Shown here: in pieces, positions 21,793 to 33,650 of the stretch
Layout of the letters: every line of letters begins with the position of its first letter
Position numbering within the stretch: the first letter of the stretch is position 1
Assembly: GCA_025529335.1 (NCBI GenBank)
Contig: JAMYHX010000148.1
Span: 1 to 64,000, forward strand
Origin: Rhizopus sp. PT2906
Lineage: Eukaryota; Mucoromycota; Mucoromycetes; Mucorales; Rhizopodaceae
Length of the DNA: 64,000 nt
Reading direction: 5' to 3'
Notes under the pieces: generated by a model
The model's input: the letters and a program-made list of their open reading frames with translations, nothing else
Databases searched by the model: none
What the model was told of the DNA's origin: nothing
Translations under genes and position numbers: made by a program

Positions 21793-24295
21793 CTAACCTC
21801 TTAATCTTGCTCTCAAGGTATCTAATTCTGGTATAGGCCGATTAAAGTGATGCTATATAACAAATGAATAAAGAGTATATAGTCATATATAGGACATACA
21901 TTCAATTGTGATGAGACCCTTGGTACAATATTATCCAATACAAATGATACATTCATTGAAGCAATTGTTCTCTATTAAAGTATAAGCCCCTCTTTTTCTT
22001 GTTGTATATAAGCAGCTTACATTGTCTTCATTCTTTCGTGATTCCTGTACCATCATTCTTAAATAATGTTCTGTTAATGAACAAATGCTTTCAATCACCG
22101 TCGAATACATCTAAACAATCATACACTTATATAAACATCTAATATGTATACATTATGAATTACCTGAATTCTAGATAGTAAACAGACATCATTGGTAAAC
22201 TTGATCAAGAGATTATAGAAACTAACGACACTTGATGTTACTTTGACATCTGTGCCTATACACAAAGGGTATGTGAATGATATCATCTATAATCATCATT
22301 TTTTTATATTTCTTACCTAACCCTTGACCAGATACAATCATAAAATTGTCATTCTTGGCAAACTTTTCTACCTTTTCCATATTCCGTTGTTTATAGTTCA
22401 TCACTGTCTCCTTGACATTATCCAAAAAGAGATCCTCCAACAAAAACTTGAGATCCAATCCTACCTTTCGTAACTATGACAACAGGTTAGATAACATTCA
22501 TCACACAATCACACATACAATCGAACAATGCTCCAGTGTTGATTTAAAGCAATCAGCAATCGCCTGACATCCCAATTTCTGTCCAAAGACTTGACGCCTG
22601 TAAATGTCTGCATAAATTTCCGTCTGTTCTCTCACCCATGTCACAAACCCAGAGGCCATCTCGTTCTGTTTGAACGAATCCCGATACCATTCACACGTAT
22701 TCCGTATCAACGTAAATACGACCAAGGCTAGTTCGCTGATATAGGTCGTAATGTCGCCTCCAAAGACGAGTTGACGAATACGTTTCTTGATAATCATAGA
22801 TCGTGTCGCCAGAAAGACCTCACGCGCCTTTTCGCTTTGTTCAAGTCGTAAGAGCCAATTGACATACCGCTGAAACTGAATCTTTGTGAGCAAGGTGTTG
22901 CTCAAGTCTCGACTGACGATAGAGCAAAGTATGTCTGTATAATGTGCTACATGCTCACGAGCCTCTCGAATGATTGGGAAGGAGCTTGGTGAGGTGAGTA
23001 CAATATGTCTAGCTGGAATGAAAAAAAAAAAAAAAAAGTCAGTCTCGATGCGTTTGATTAATCAACTCACCTTTCTCTATATAAGTTACGCTTTTTTCAA
23101 ACTCTCTTAATGCAATCAACACTTCCAATTGATCTGGCAGTTCAACAAGGTATTTTTCCTTTTCAGGATGCAATTGCTGGCCTGAGGGCGCGCCCGATAT
23201 TGCCTTGACGGGTGTGTCCATGGGTTTATCTTCATGATGATCATCCATCAAACGCTTATAGGCATTGAGTAAGCCCATCTTGTCCTCTAATCTTTCTGCT
23301 TGATAGATAAATGTTTGTGGATACACAACAATTCGAAAGGCACGCTTGAGTTCTGTAATTAACATAAGTTTTATGCACGCTCAAGATGTTCATAATCCTT
23401 TTACCCTCTGTATCCTTCATGTCCATGATGGTCAAATCCTGGATACTCCAGCAGTACTCTGCAACCAATCTATGATTCGAACGCTTACGGGCGACGAGTA
23501 AACAATCATTAAGCAAGAAGAGATGCACGGTCTGTCGAGACTGAAGTGTCTTGGGGTTGATCTCATACATATCAACACACTCTCTTACGATATGTTTATG
23601 CTGGGCCTGTGGTATAAACCGTTGTGCGCCTTCCACACTTTCCCAAAGAGAAAGAATCTGTGCACGATGAATAGCATGTGTATCGCCGAGTAAGTCGCTT
23701 CGTTTTCTATCAGGAAGAATAATACGGTCTATAGCACATTAGCTGTGAGTAACTTTTTTTCTTTCTTTTTTTTTCTTACTGCTCTGTGTCGTCTGATTGT
23801 CATCCTGCGTCATTTGTAAAAAGCTTTCCCAGATCGATTTGAGTTCGTTTAGATATTCCTTGATGCGCAGGACATCCGCGTCCAGGTTGGATATTTCTTT
23901 AGAGATGGAAACGAATTCAGTATAGTTTCTGTACACATTACGTTGTAGGTCACCACCGACAACATGTTTGGCATCGACAAGAGACTTGTAAAAGCTTCGA
24001 ATGTTTTCTTCGTTGGCATCACCTAGTGATTTGCGAACAACTTTTATATAATTGTCAGTATACGTGCAGGAATGTATAAAGAGACAGAATTACATTCTTC
24101 AGGTTGTAAATTATCATTGGCAAAACGATGCAAGTCAATAGACATGGGTGTTTGTTGTTGTTGTTGTTGTTGTTGTTGTTGAGGCGGTTGTTGTTGAGGT
24201 GTTGATATGGCAGGACGTTGTTTTGGCTTATCTTTTCGATGAACAAAATGGTCAACGACAAGACCCTTTTTGCGGAGTGTGCCGACTGATTTCAT
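21793..24295 (-). CDS. EXO84: Exocyst complex component Exo84
   Basis: Ten exons on the minus strand: 24295-24094, 24040-23780, 23728-23405, 23352-23071, 23012-22519, 22473-22317, 22255-22164, 22110-22021, 21971-21900, 21852-21793; 2,034 nt, 677 aa. After a polyglutamine tract (about residues 33-46) comes a Vps51/Exo84-type N-terminal helix (SFYKSLVDAKHVVGGDLQ). A PH-like domain at about 170-290 contains VHLFLLNDCLLVARKR. The rest is an all-helical C-terminal exocyst domain. Exo84 is one of eight exocyst subunits that tether secretory vesicles at sites of polarised growth. The polyglutamine run is encoded by a CAA/CAG repeat and is likely variable in length. Confidence 0.93.
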
Positions 24296-24345
24296 TTTAA
24301 AGGAGAAAAAAAGAAAGAAAAGAGGAAAAATATGGATATTTATTA

Positions 24346-25950
24346 TTATTTACAAGACCAGTGACCGTTGGAGTCACATACTAATAATTTGCCTGTATGA
24401 TACACAAGTCCATCCTGACGAACGAGAAGTAAAGGCAGTTCTTCATGAGCAAATTCAGAAGAAGGGTGAGGTAATTGAATAGACCAGTAGGTCTCATGAG
24501 GAGCATGCGCAGGAGGCGGCCTTAAGACGGTGGCAACGAGAGGGCCATGTGTACCTAACCAGGGTTCTAGTAACCGAGGTACAGGAGCAGCCTGAAAGAG
24601 ATGTTGACCGATGACGTTGAGAGTATAGGACTCTGGATTGTATTCGACATGAGTGATGAGAGGATACGGTGTGATCAATCGAGAAGGTTGTGGGGAGGGA
24701 GGAGAAGGAGGAGCCACAGGTTGTATTGGAGTTGTAACCAAAGATGGGACATCTTCAAACTCTTCTTCAAGGGCATGGATGCCTACAATCGTCCAGCAAA
24801 GATGATCTTCCATGTGCTCGATGTTGTCTTGGTATCTTTTCGATGGCGCGTAATCTAGCCAAGAGTGATTCGAGTCATGCTGAGTGTCGGAACCAGCCGC
24901 ACTGAGGTAAAGGTTATCGGAGGAAGCAAGTCTGAGAGCAATCTTTTGCATCTGACTGACGGGGCCGCAAGCAGATGAGGCAATACGACCACGATCCACT
25001 TTGCAGAGAATAAGAGGAGGAGACGACACGTTCGTCTTGGATTCTCGAAGGATGATTTCGGTGCCATAGGTTAAGTGAGCGACAGAGGTCTTTTGAAGGT
25101 GTAATCGTGAGGTATGTGGTGATTTAGAAGGCTTTGTGACAACCACTTCATTCGCTTGCTTTGGTTGGCGTAAGACGATGATGTCAAAGGGTGACCAGGT
25201 CGAATTCTTTGCGCATAGTCTGTGATCACTTGTCGTCATGTATTTGGTGCGTACTGTTTGAGAATTGATGCGATTGAAAAGTGAGACGGGTGTATTGGCC
25301 AAGATGCAGCTAGAGATATTCCTCGATGTCTTGGCTGTCTTTTTAGACGGTTTTGAAATGATAGAGATGGGTTTAGATAAAAAGGTGGCGAATGAAGTAT
25401 CGTTTTGAAGTAAATTGAGCTGAAGCTTAAAGTGTTTTGCCTTGGCTGTTCCAGTAACATGTAAATAACGAAAACTACCATTTTGGTTATCATCTAGAGA
25501 GGTACGCTGCTCTAGTATATCATTATCCTCACAGAGAATAGACATGGACAGTTGTATGTCTTGTCTTTGTTCAGAGTTTATCTGTACAAGAGGTGGAGGA
25601 CAAAGAAATCTCTTTTCTGAACCATAAGATTTTTGTGCCACTGCACCATATAAACAAGTAAGTTTAGATTTCTTTTTAAATCTCTTTCTGCTGTTATTAT
25701 TGTTGTGGTCTTCATCATGTCTTGATCTCTTCATATCATAGGTTAATAAATTATCAATAGTGATGTCATTTCTTGAAGCTGTCTGAGACTGTCTTGGATG
25801 AATAGAAAGTAAAGACTCAATCGACATTTGATCCTTTTGATGATCATGGTGCCTGGATTGTTTTGTTAATCCAATTAACTGAATCTTTTTACTGCTTCCA
25901 AATATTTGTTGTGTGATGATCTGTGTCTCTAGAGGCTCGTCTTGATTCAT
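24346..25950 (-). CDS. CSL (CBF1/RBPJ/LAG-1) family transcription factor
   Basis: Intronless, 534 aa. Residues 97-120 contain the hallmark DNA-contacting segment of the Rel-homology N-terminal domain (AQKSYGSEKRFLCPPP). A beta-trefoil region follows (about 210-400, with LRLASSDNLYLSAAGSD and DHLCWTIVG). A C-terminal IPT-like domain begins at about 440 (PLITHVEYNPESYTLNVIGQHL). A basic nuclear-localisation patch SRKRFKKKSK lies at about 87-96. CSL proteins bind GTGGGAA-type sites. Fungi lack Notch, and fungal members (such as S. pombe Cbf11/Cbf12) act in cell adhesion, lipid and cell-cycle control. A single uninterrupted exon is unusual next to intron-rich neighbours. Confidence 0.93.
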   Translation of the reverse strand: MNQDEPLETQIITQQIFGSSKKIQLIGLTKQSRHHDHQKDQMSIESLLSIHPRQSQTASRNDITIDNLLTYDMKRSRHDEDHNNNNSRKRFKKKSKLTCLYGAVAQKSYGSEKRFLCPPPLVQINSEQRQDIQLSMSILCEDNDILEQRTSLDDNQNGSFRYLHVTGTAKAKHFKLQLNLLQNDTSFATFLSKPISIISKPSKKTAKTSRNISSCILANTPVSLFNRINSQTVRTKYMTTSDHRLCAKNSTWSPFDIIVLRQPKQANEVVVTKPSKSPHTSRLHLQKTSVAHLTYGTEIILRESKTNVSSPPLILCKVDRGRIASSACGPVSQMQKIALRLASSDNLYLSAAGSDTQHDSNHSWLDYAPSKRYQDNIEHMEDHLCWTIVGIHALEEEFEDVPSLVTTPIQPVAPPSPPSPQPSRLITPYPLITHVEYNPESYTLNVIGQHLFQAAPVPRLLEPWLGTHGPLVATVLRPPPAHAPHETYWSIQLPHPSSEFAHEELPLLLVRQDGLVYHTGKLLVCDSNGHWSCK

Positions 25951-27180
25951 GGTTAATAAAGAAAAAAAAAAAAAAAGAAAGGGATTTTTTATATTTTATA
26001 TCTCTTTTATTTAAAGCAGATGTCATCACGTGGATACATATCCCGACCAGTGTGCAAACTAAAAAAAGCAATGATAAGGTGATGCTATTTTATTCGCTCC
26101 TGAATCAACCAGTCATTCTTACTCTATTTGGTGACTAACTCACTTTTTTGATCACATTTACACTATAATTTCTATCTTTGCTAAACTAACTATTACCGTG
26201 GCTGAGATTGAATAATACATTAGACAGGCAGGGTGTGCGTCTTGAAATAAATATGCCATTGCGCTTGATTGAACCATGAAAGATGTGGACTTGCCTGATA
26301 AGATGATGGATAAGGATACACTCTTTTATAGTTGCGTTATAATCTACCAATAGCAGTGATGTACAATCATTGTATATCTATATTTCATCTGTTTGAATAT
26401 ACAGTGACTATTATTGCTCATTTAAGCAATTTATGCTAAACTTGGGTAAAGAAGCGAAAAGATAGTTCTCCAACTGTTGTCGATCTGTCTTTATTTTTTA
26501 AAATATAGAATGATGACGTATCAAACATGATATATGTAAACTGAGATTGCTTATAATAAAACATGGTAAGAGCCCTTTTACGAAACCATTGAAAGATGTT
26601 AATCATTGTAATAGTTGTACAAAGGATATCAATGATTATCAAACCTATCCCTCATCTTACTCTCACGCACACATACACACACACACACACATGTATATAC
26701 TATATATATATTATAAATGAGTGTGCTCTTATAGCAATAGTATTATCAAGTTACCATATAGAGGATGTATACAGTGAGTCTTGTAGCCCATTTTGTGGAT
26801 TATTATTAGCCACTTTAATTTCGTGAGAATAGTAGTAACTTCTTGGTCATTTCTATAAAAGGCATCGTGCGAGCAATGCGTGAGAAAGTTTCATGCGATG
26901 GTCAATAAAAAGAGAGAGAGGATGATGATGTGTAAAAGAAAGAAGAGAAATACAAGATATTATTTATAGAATAGTCATCTTTCTTATTAATGGCTTGAAA
27001 AATGTTTAAAAGCATATCCAAGAGAGAGATCTTAATTACCATATTTGTATCGATAATCTAAACTTAAGCACGCCATCATTAAGATTGATACACAACAAAT
27101 GACGTTATTTGATTGGAAGGGAGGAGAAAGGGTAAATCATCTTTCTCCTGACTTTTTTATTTATGCTGAGCCTCTCTCTT
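25951..27180. other. Intergenic region upstream of the CSL gene
   Basis: About 1.2 kb between the start of the CSL gene and the 3' end of gamma-SNAP. It contains a short A-rich tract next to the CSL ATG and a CA microsatellite near 26670-26692. No gene or structured RNA is recognised. Confidence 0.5.
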
Positions 27181-28333
27181 TTATCGTAAATCGTCTTCGT
27201 CTTCATCCAAATTGGGCTGAAAGTTCTTTTGACTCAGTACTTCACCAGGTACAGTCAAGAGCCTTGCTAATTTTACAATTTCATTATCCAAGAACGTCAT
27301 GTGTTGTAATCTGACGGTCTTTTCGAGTAGTTCTTGATCTCTTTGGTCATATGCCTTTAACAAATCTTCCGCTATTTCTGCTTCTTCGCTATGTGCAAAC
27401 CCTGCATCTTGTCTAAGCGTATATTAGTATCATGTCTCTCTCTCTCTTTCTAATCACTATTACTTACCCACACATGATACTAAACTGTTTTCCTGCCTCA
27501 ACATCGTCTCCAATGGCAAATATCAAAATCAAGATACTAAGATATGCTTTATACAAATGAGTTCGACTCGACAACTTCATCAACACTTGAGTTTCTCTCT
27601 TGAGCATTTCGATTGCTTTATCATACTTTTTATTACGAACAAGTAATGACACTGCCTTCTTGTAGATATCCATAGCAAATCGACCTCTGTCCTCTTGTTC
27701 ATACAATGTACATGCCTTTGAATACATATCAAATGCTGCATTCACATCCACACTTTCTAACACTCTATACATATGTATATAAATATCTACTAAAACATGA
27801 CATCATATCTTTGTTACCTGCCAGCCTTGTCTAGCTGTTCAGCTGCTCGATCAATACTGCCTTGGGTCATAAAGAAATTACTTGCTCGTTGATAAGCATC
27901 AGCCGCTCGTTGAGGCTGATTCAAATTATGTGCAATAATAAATGCTGCACTCTCTGTTGCTTTACCTGCCAAGTGGATACTTTATATGCGTATTAGCTCC
28001 AAGTTTTTGTTTTTGTATATATATACCTATCGGCCTTAAAAAGTGCCTCGGAAGCCTTTGCATAAGCTTGAACAGCTTGGTCATAAGACTGGGCAATCTT
28101 GAAACAAGTAGCTATTATGTGTCTCATTAGCATGTCTCTTTTATATAATGTCTCTTCATTTACCTGCACGATCGTAATAACTAGCAGCCAAGTCCCAATC
28201 AGGTTTTCTAAATAACCCTTTTGAAGCACTAATAAAACATGGTCGGGCATAATTCAACAAAAGTTCATCTCACTTACGCCTTGTCTCCTTGTTGTAAATT
28301 CTTGACCCCTTCACGAATTTGTTCTGCTTCCAT
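27181..28333 (-). CDS. Gamma-SNAP (soluble NSF attachment protein)
   Basis: Six exons on the minus strand: 28333-28278, 28228-28164, 28111-28027, 27979-27818, 27764-27468, 27412-27181; 897 nt, 298 aa. The whole protein is a TPR-like helical array. KPDWDLAASYYDRA, FFMTQGSIDRAAEQLDKAGR and VLESVDVNAAFDMYSKAC match gamma-SNAP better than alpha-SNAP (Sec17). It ends in an acidic tail (NLDEDEDDLR). SNAPs bridge NSF to SNARE complexes for disassembly after membrane fusion. Saccharomyces lacks a gamma-SNAP, so its presence fits an early-diverging fungus. The length is normal for the family. Confidence 0.9.
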
Positions 28334-28395
28334 AATGTGATTTATAATAAGAATAAAGAAAAAAAGCAAATATAATTTACACACATTTTTTTATT

Positions 28396-31034
28396 CTAAA
28401 AACAAAAACAGCGCAGAACAAGGTATAGAAAGCTACCCGAGAACCTAAAGGCTGCCATGCCTGTGACAGTCCAGAGGATGAAGCCAGTGTAGGCTGTGCC
28501 AAGATCAATACTAAATACAGACTGTACTCGGTAACTGGTGACAAGCGCCACGACCATCGCGTTACAGCCAATCCATGTGAGAACAAGACGTGTACGAAAG
28601 CCTCGGTAATAATCATCCTGTTTGGTTTTAGGTGCTCGACTCTATATTTCATATAATCAACCATCATTTACTCTTTATTAATATACACAATTTACCTGTT
28701 GAATCATCTCTGGCTTGACCAGCAGATTCTCAAGTGCTCTTTCATAATTCGTATTAATCATGTCCATCTCGTCTTGTATTTCCACTTCAACGGCTTCTAC
28801 TCCCTTTTCATTCGTTACTGCTTTACTGGCTACACCTAAATCCATCGATGTTGCATTATCTCCCTTTGTGCCCCAACTAATAAAAGATGCTTGAATAAAT
28901 ATGTAAACACAAGTGTATTCCCCTTACCTCACATCATGAATATTACAAAACGCATAGACGTTCAGTATGTTGATATAGGTCGGTAGCAGAAAGAGATATT
29001 GTATAAAGCTTGTCAGCATATGCCATGGATCCAAATAGAGCATACTTGAACTCATATAGAGCCCATAGGTACTGAGCAGGGAAATCACAATGTTGCGACA
29101 CTCGGGTTGAGCCAGCAATATTCCCAAGTTACCTACTGGATCCTCAGGATTCCACTCGGGCAATTGTGTTCCCTTTTGAAGGCTCACGTAGGCTAGCCAT
29201 CCTCCTGCAAAGGTCATGTACATCATGATAATACCATAGGCGATCACAGATAATGTAAACATCCACTTGGACCTATATAAAAATTAAAACTTTTGTCTCT
29301 TTATCATCTTTTTGTTTTACCCTTGAGGCCGATTGCCCATAGAACAAATAAAGGAAGAAATGAATAAAAAGATGTATAGATACCAGAGCGTCAAGAACAC
29401 ACGTTCGCCCCATCCATTTCCGAATGGATCGATCTCGGGTATGATGAGTGATTTACAAACAAAATAAAAGGTCAAGTAAAAATTAGCCTACCCAAAAGGG
29501 AAAGTGAGTGGGGTATTCTCTTTTTAAATTGTAAATATCAGTACCATGCCTAACCAGCTAAAGATGAGGTTGATAAAATTATAGAGAAATTCCATAGACA
29601 GCATCACCTTACGTCCTGCCGAATGATTTGTACTCCAGATCCTCGAAAAATGATACTGTGAATAAACAGCAGCAAAGAAACTACCATTGAGCCATCGACG
29701 ACGCTGCGAGATGAACTCGGGTAGTTGGTTTGGACAGTCTGTCTCACCAAACGCGCTCTGGACATACTTGAGTATCCATTTATGTCGCTTTTTGGCCAAC
29801 AGTTCAAAACACAAGATACGGTCCTCAGCAAGGTACATGTTGGCAGAAAAGATATTGTCCGTATCGGCCTGTTGTTCGCCCAAAAAGTACTTTTGCAAAG
29901 GGCCCTGTCCGTTCATGTCGTTCTGAATCGCGGCATATCGATAAGCAGAGAAGGCGCCGGGGAGGACTGAGATGTAACCAAAGACAGATTCGAACCGTTT
30001 GTCTAGGATATTGGACATCTTGTACTCAAAGTTTTGAGCAGCAACGAGTGGGTTCAGTAAGTCGACGCAGGCGGTACCTTTCATCACACAGATCTCGCCA
30101 CACGCACCTCCGACGTGTTCGTTTGTGTCGAATGCTTTCCAGAGTTGATAGATGGATGTGTTGCCAGGTCGAGTGCCGACGTCCAAGAGGACACAGATGT
30201 TGGGTTGAAGGACACGGCCAAAGGCGTTGAAGAACCAACGGTGTGAGTTGATTTTTTTGGCGTTTTGTTCTTTTAAGCAAAACAAAATCTGAACGGGGAC
30301 AATGCCCTTGTCTGCTCCTTTAATTCGCATGTCACTATCGACTGAGACTTGTGTCGTATACTGAATAAAATATAAGACAATGTACATAGGATAAGAAGAC
30401 AAGACTTGCCTCGAATAAATGCGCTTGTACAGGTTTATCATCTACTATGTTCTTGGCAACACCCGTCTGATAGACACCCATGGTCGTAAGTACATCCATC
30501 ACACGTGGATCGCATTTTTTTCGTCCATCGGCCACGACACAGACCACGACCTTCTTCCATCCCTCTGTATCCCAGACTTTGGATCGTGTCTTACTGCACA
30601 AGTGAGAAATGTTTTTCATGACACCATGCATTGTTCGACAAAAGAGGACCTCATCTTCCTATTATATGATTAATATAATCAAAAAAGGAAAACAAGTATT
30701 TTAATACATTATACATCGTAATGACAATGAATAGTTCAGTGGACCTATTCATCAATTGAGGTCGTAGAGTATAATGGTTTGCTTCGAATTGATCTGGATC
30801 GCACGTCACAGCTGTATATCGCATCGTGCTAAACTCCTTGTCCTTACGAGCACTCATTTCCATCAATCGTGAAGGCACTGGACATTCAAGGACGAGGTGC
30901 CCCTGAGTCAAGGTTACTTTCTTGGTTGTGTTTGCGCGTGATGCTTTACTAGTGAACGTACCAGGTACGAGTAAAGGTGAATAGGGACGAATGGATTGTG
31001 AATATAATAAATGTGTCATTTTTGTTGTATTCAT
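28396..31034 (-). CDS. Chitin synthase (division 1, GT2)
   Basis: Seven exons on the minus strand: 31034-30708, 30658-30410, 30360-29545, 29487-29321, 29272-28928, 28876-28696, 28641-28396; 2,331 nt, 776 aa. The catalytic domain has the donor-binding CVLLDVGTRP (about residue 250), the catalytic EDRI (371-374) and the product-site QRRRW (411-415). Several transmembrane segments follow, with the conserved NVYAFCNIHDVSWGTKGDN late in the protein. It polymerises UDP-GlcNAc into chitin at the plasma membrane. The N-terminus is short compared with many paralogues. The intron after residue 192 has a GC donor (GC...AG). The start was chosen at the ATG giving MNTTKMTHLL; a later in-frame Met (MTHLL) is also possible. 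Confidence 0.94.
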
Positions 31035-31254
31035 AAAGAAAATAAAAAGAAAAAGGATCACATATTCTACATTATTATTATTAATATTTGGAAATTAACC
31101 AATTCTTTTATTTCAGGAACAACAACAACAAAAGCTGTCAATTAGATAAAAAAGAAAAAAAAAAAAAAAGTCGGCTGAAAGAAACTCCTTTAGTTCTTTC
31201 TTGTTCCCCCCAATTTTTTTTTTCTTTCTTTCTTTCTTTATTTCTTTATTCATC
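31035..31254. promoter_or_regulatory. Divergent promoter between chitin synthase and MPC1
   Basis: Only 220 bp separate the two divergent start codons. The interval contains A- and T-rich tracts and a TTTC microsatellite. No factor site is assigned. Confidence 0.5.
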
Positions 31255-31836
31255 ATGTCGTCTCAGGCTTCAAGTCAAGTAGGAAATAAATTAGTACAGA
31301 AACTTGCTTCTAAAGAGTTTAGAAACTACTTGATGAGGTATGAAAATGAAATAGTGTATGTATATAACTAACACGCGGTTTCTATTATAGCACTGTAAGT
31401 TAAATTGATAGGTATATACAGCAACATATTAACCCATCCAAAACAGCACTTTTGGGGACCCGTTGTCAACTGGGGTCTTCCTATTGCAGCCATCATTGAT
31501 ACTCAAAAGGATCCTAGCTTGATTTCTGGCAACATGACATTAGGTAAAAGAAAAGAAAAAAAAAAAGGAATTACTTTTCATTAACACTATATTTTAGCTT
31601 TATGTACCTATTCTGCTCTCTTTATGCGTTTTGCTTTAGCAGTTCAACCCAGAAACTATTTATTATTTGCTTGCCATGCAACTAATGAAGTAGCTCAATT
31701 AACACAAGGTTATCGTTATCTCAAATACCACAAGTATGAAAAAAAAAGTCCCCCAAAAAAATATACTAATTTTTTCCCGTCTTTTTTTTTTAGGTTTGGT
31801 GATAAAGAAGAGAGCGAAAAGGAAAAGAGTGCTTAA
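31255..31836 (+). CDS. MPC1: Mitochondrial pyruvate carrier subunit 1
   Basis: Five exons: 31255-31337, 31391-31394, 31447-31543, 31598-31733, 31794-31836; 363 nt, 120 aa. The protein carries the family signature FRNYLMSTHFWGPVVNWGLP, then FALAVQPRNYLLFACHATN and EVAQLTQGYRYLKYH, collinear with human MPC1. It forms the inner-membrane pyruvate importer with MPC2. Exon 2 is only four nucleotides (CACT). Skipping it would shift the frame, whereas including it gives the conserved SerThrHis. The exon is flanked by TATTATAG on one side and GTAAGT on the other. Confidence 0.95.
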
Positions 31837-31928
31837 AGCAATGTATTTTAAGTTAATAAATATGTATAATTATGATCATACAATAGAAAAAGAGAGAAAG
31901 GTGTAAGCATGCTTATGACTGTACAATA

Positions 31929-33374
31929 TTAAAGTTCATCATGACGAACGGGTAAATCAAGCTTGACTGTGCTCGAATGGGTGTTGACAAAGTGGACTAA
32001 ATCTTCCAAGGTGCGTTTTCCATCATAGTCCACAACTTCATTTGTATGTGCCTTGACAAACTTGATGGTGGGATAAGATTTCACTTGGAATCCAGCAGAA
32101 GGAGGTACGTCATTGACTGCACCATCCATCTTGGCAATAACCAATCCACTGTCTTGACTCTGAACGAGGTCACCGAGTTGCTGCCAGATGGGCGCCAGTT
32201 GCTGAGAATGTCTGCACCAGGGTGCATAAATTTGTATAAACACATCCTTGGTACGATCAAACACGACAGTATTGAACTCATGACCGACCACTACATGGAC
32301 CGTATCGTCTGGGGAGCGCTGAGGGAATGCCTGTGATTTGACCACGGGCTCAACACCGCCGTCGACGATGTTGCTAAGGAACTGATCGATACGGTTCAAG
32401 GTGAACTCGACATCTTGGTCAAACGGGTATCTTGCGCCCGTCTTGAAGTTGTGGATACCCAACGTGGGCAGGATCTGCTTGTCCAGAGACAAGAGTTCGA
32501 GCTGACCGGGATATTGGGACGCATTGAGATGTACAAAACTGAATTCGTCTTTATATTTTTCGGCGAGAGGCAAAAATAGCTCGTGCATCTGGTTCTTCAT
32601 CTCGAGACTGTCAGTAAAGATGTACGCCAGTGGGCGGCCTGCATCGACATAGTCCATAAAGTTTTTGGGCGTGATATCACCTAGGAGTGGGACCGAGTTG
32701 ATATAGATAAAGTCCATGATATCTTGCTTTTTGCAATCGCCCTTACGCTCGTCGCGTAAGTGGTCAAAATGCTTATAGAGAACAACGGTAGGTAACGTGG
32801 ATATGTTTTCGGTTGCAGATAAAGTGTCGTCTGTGACAAGAGCAAATGCAAAATCATCCATCATTTCTTCAGAGATGGATTTCCATTGATCGATGGATAC
32901 TGAGTCGGTAGGTGACACATAGGCGACGATCAAGATGGGTTCCTTTTCTTTACGTTCTTCCAGTTCTGCCTTTGTCTTGATGTCTGCAATATTGAAGGTC
33001 ATTTGACTCTTTACATAGTTCACAATGCCTTTCGGTTCCTCTGAATAAACATCCACTGCCTTACCACGTCTAAAAAGCTGTAGTGTAGGGTACCCTTTCA
33101 GGCGATACGCTGAACAAATCGATTCACTCTCAGCACAATTCACTTGTGCAAATCGTACTGAATCTGCTAGTGTTTCTGCTGCCTTTTCGTATTCTGGCTT
33201 GATGGACTCGCAAGGCTCGCAGTCGGGTACATAAAAGTTGACAAGTACTAGTTTATGCGATTGAATCGTGTCTAAGAAATTGCTTTCGTTGTCTATATGC
33301 AAAATGTGAGTAGTTGTAGCAGCTGCTGCATATGTGAGAATGGTCGAAATGACCAAGCCAAGGAGCTTCATCAA
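31929..33374 (-). CDS. Protein disulfide isomerase (ER), one active site altered
   Basis: Intronless, 481 aa. There is a hydrophobic N-terminal signal peptide (about residues 1-19) and a C-terminal HDEL ER-retention signal. The fold is thioredoxin (a), two inactive thioredoxin-like domains (b, b'), then thioredoxin (a'). The first active site is C52-E-P-C55 instead of the usual CGHC. The second is C387-R-H-S390 and has lost its second cysteine. It keeps cis-proline motifs (GYPTLQLF, SYPTIKFV). It is therefore a divergent PDI: the a' site cannot form an internal disulfide but might still bind or trap thiols. It could act mainly as a chaperone or in partial redox cycling. Confidence 0.93.
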   Translation of the reverse strand: MMKLLGLVISTILTYAAAATTTHILHIDNESNFLDTIQSHKLVLVNFYVPDCEPCESIKPEYEKAAETLADSVRFAQVNCAESESICSAYRLKGYPTLQLFRRGKAVDVYSEEPKGIVNYVKSQMTFNIADIKTKAELEERKEKEPILIVAYVSPTDSVSIDQWKSISEEMMDDFAFALVTDDTLSATENISTLPTVVLYKHFDHLRDERKGDCKKQDIMDFIYINSVPLLGDITPKNFMDYVDAGRPLAYIFTDSLEMKNQMHELFLPLAEKYKDEFSFVHLNASQYPGQLELLSLDKQILPTLGIHNFKTGARYPFDQDVEFTLNRIDQFLSNIVDGGVEPVVKSQAFPQRSPDDTVHVVVGHEFNTVVFDRTKDVFIQIYAPWCRHSQQLAPIWQQLGDLVQSQDSGLVIAKMDGAVNDVPPSAGFQVKSYPTIKFVKAHTNEVVDYDGKRTLEDLVHFVNTHSSTVKLDLPVRHDEL

Positions 33375-33650
33375 TAAAATAGATTAGAAAAAAAAAAAAG
33401 AGCGGTGTGCTGTCATTTTCTTATTCGCGGGCATTAGAAATATGGTAATTTTCAAATTTGACGTGCTCGATTGGGCCACCCTACGGGCAAAGGATGAAAT
33501 CAGGGCAGTTATTAAAATATTTAGATTGGCCTGATGCGATCAATACCAATTTCTATTCAAAAAAGGACTCCAATTTTAAATGATAAAGACAAAACAATAT
33601 CGTTTTTATTCAATAAATAATGAAAACGTGTTGATGATGGGAGGTTCTTT

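Noticed and set aside
24044..24261. Asparagine-rich frame over the CAA/CAG repeat
   Set aside because: Alternative frame of the EXO84 polyglutamine tract.
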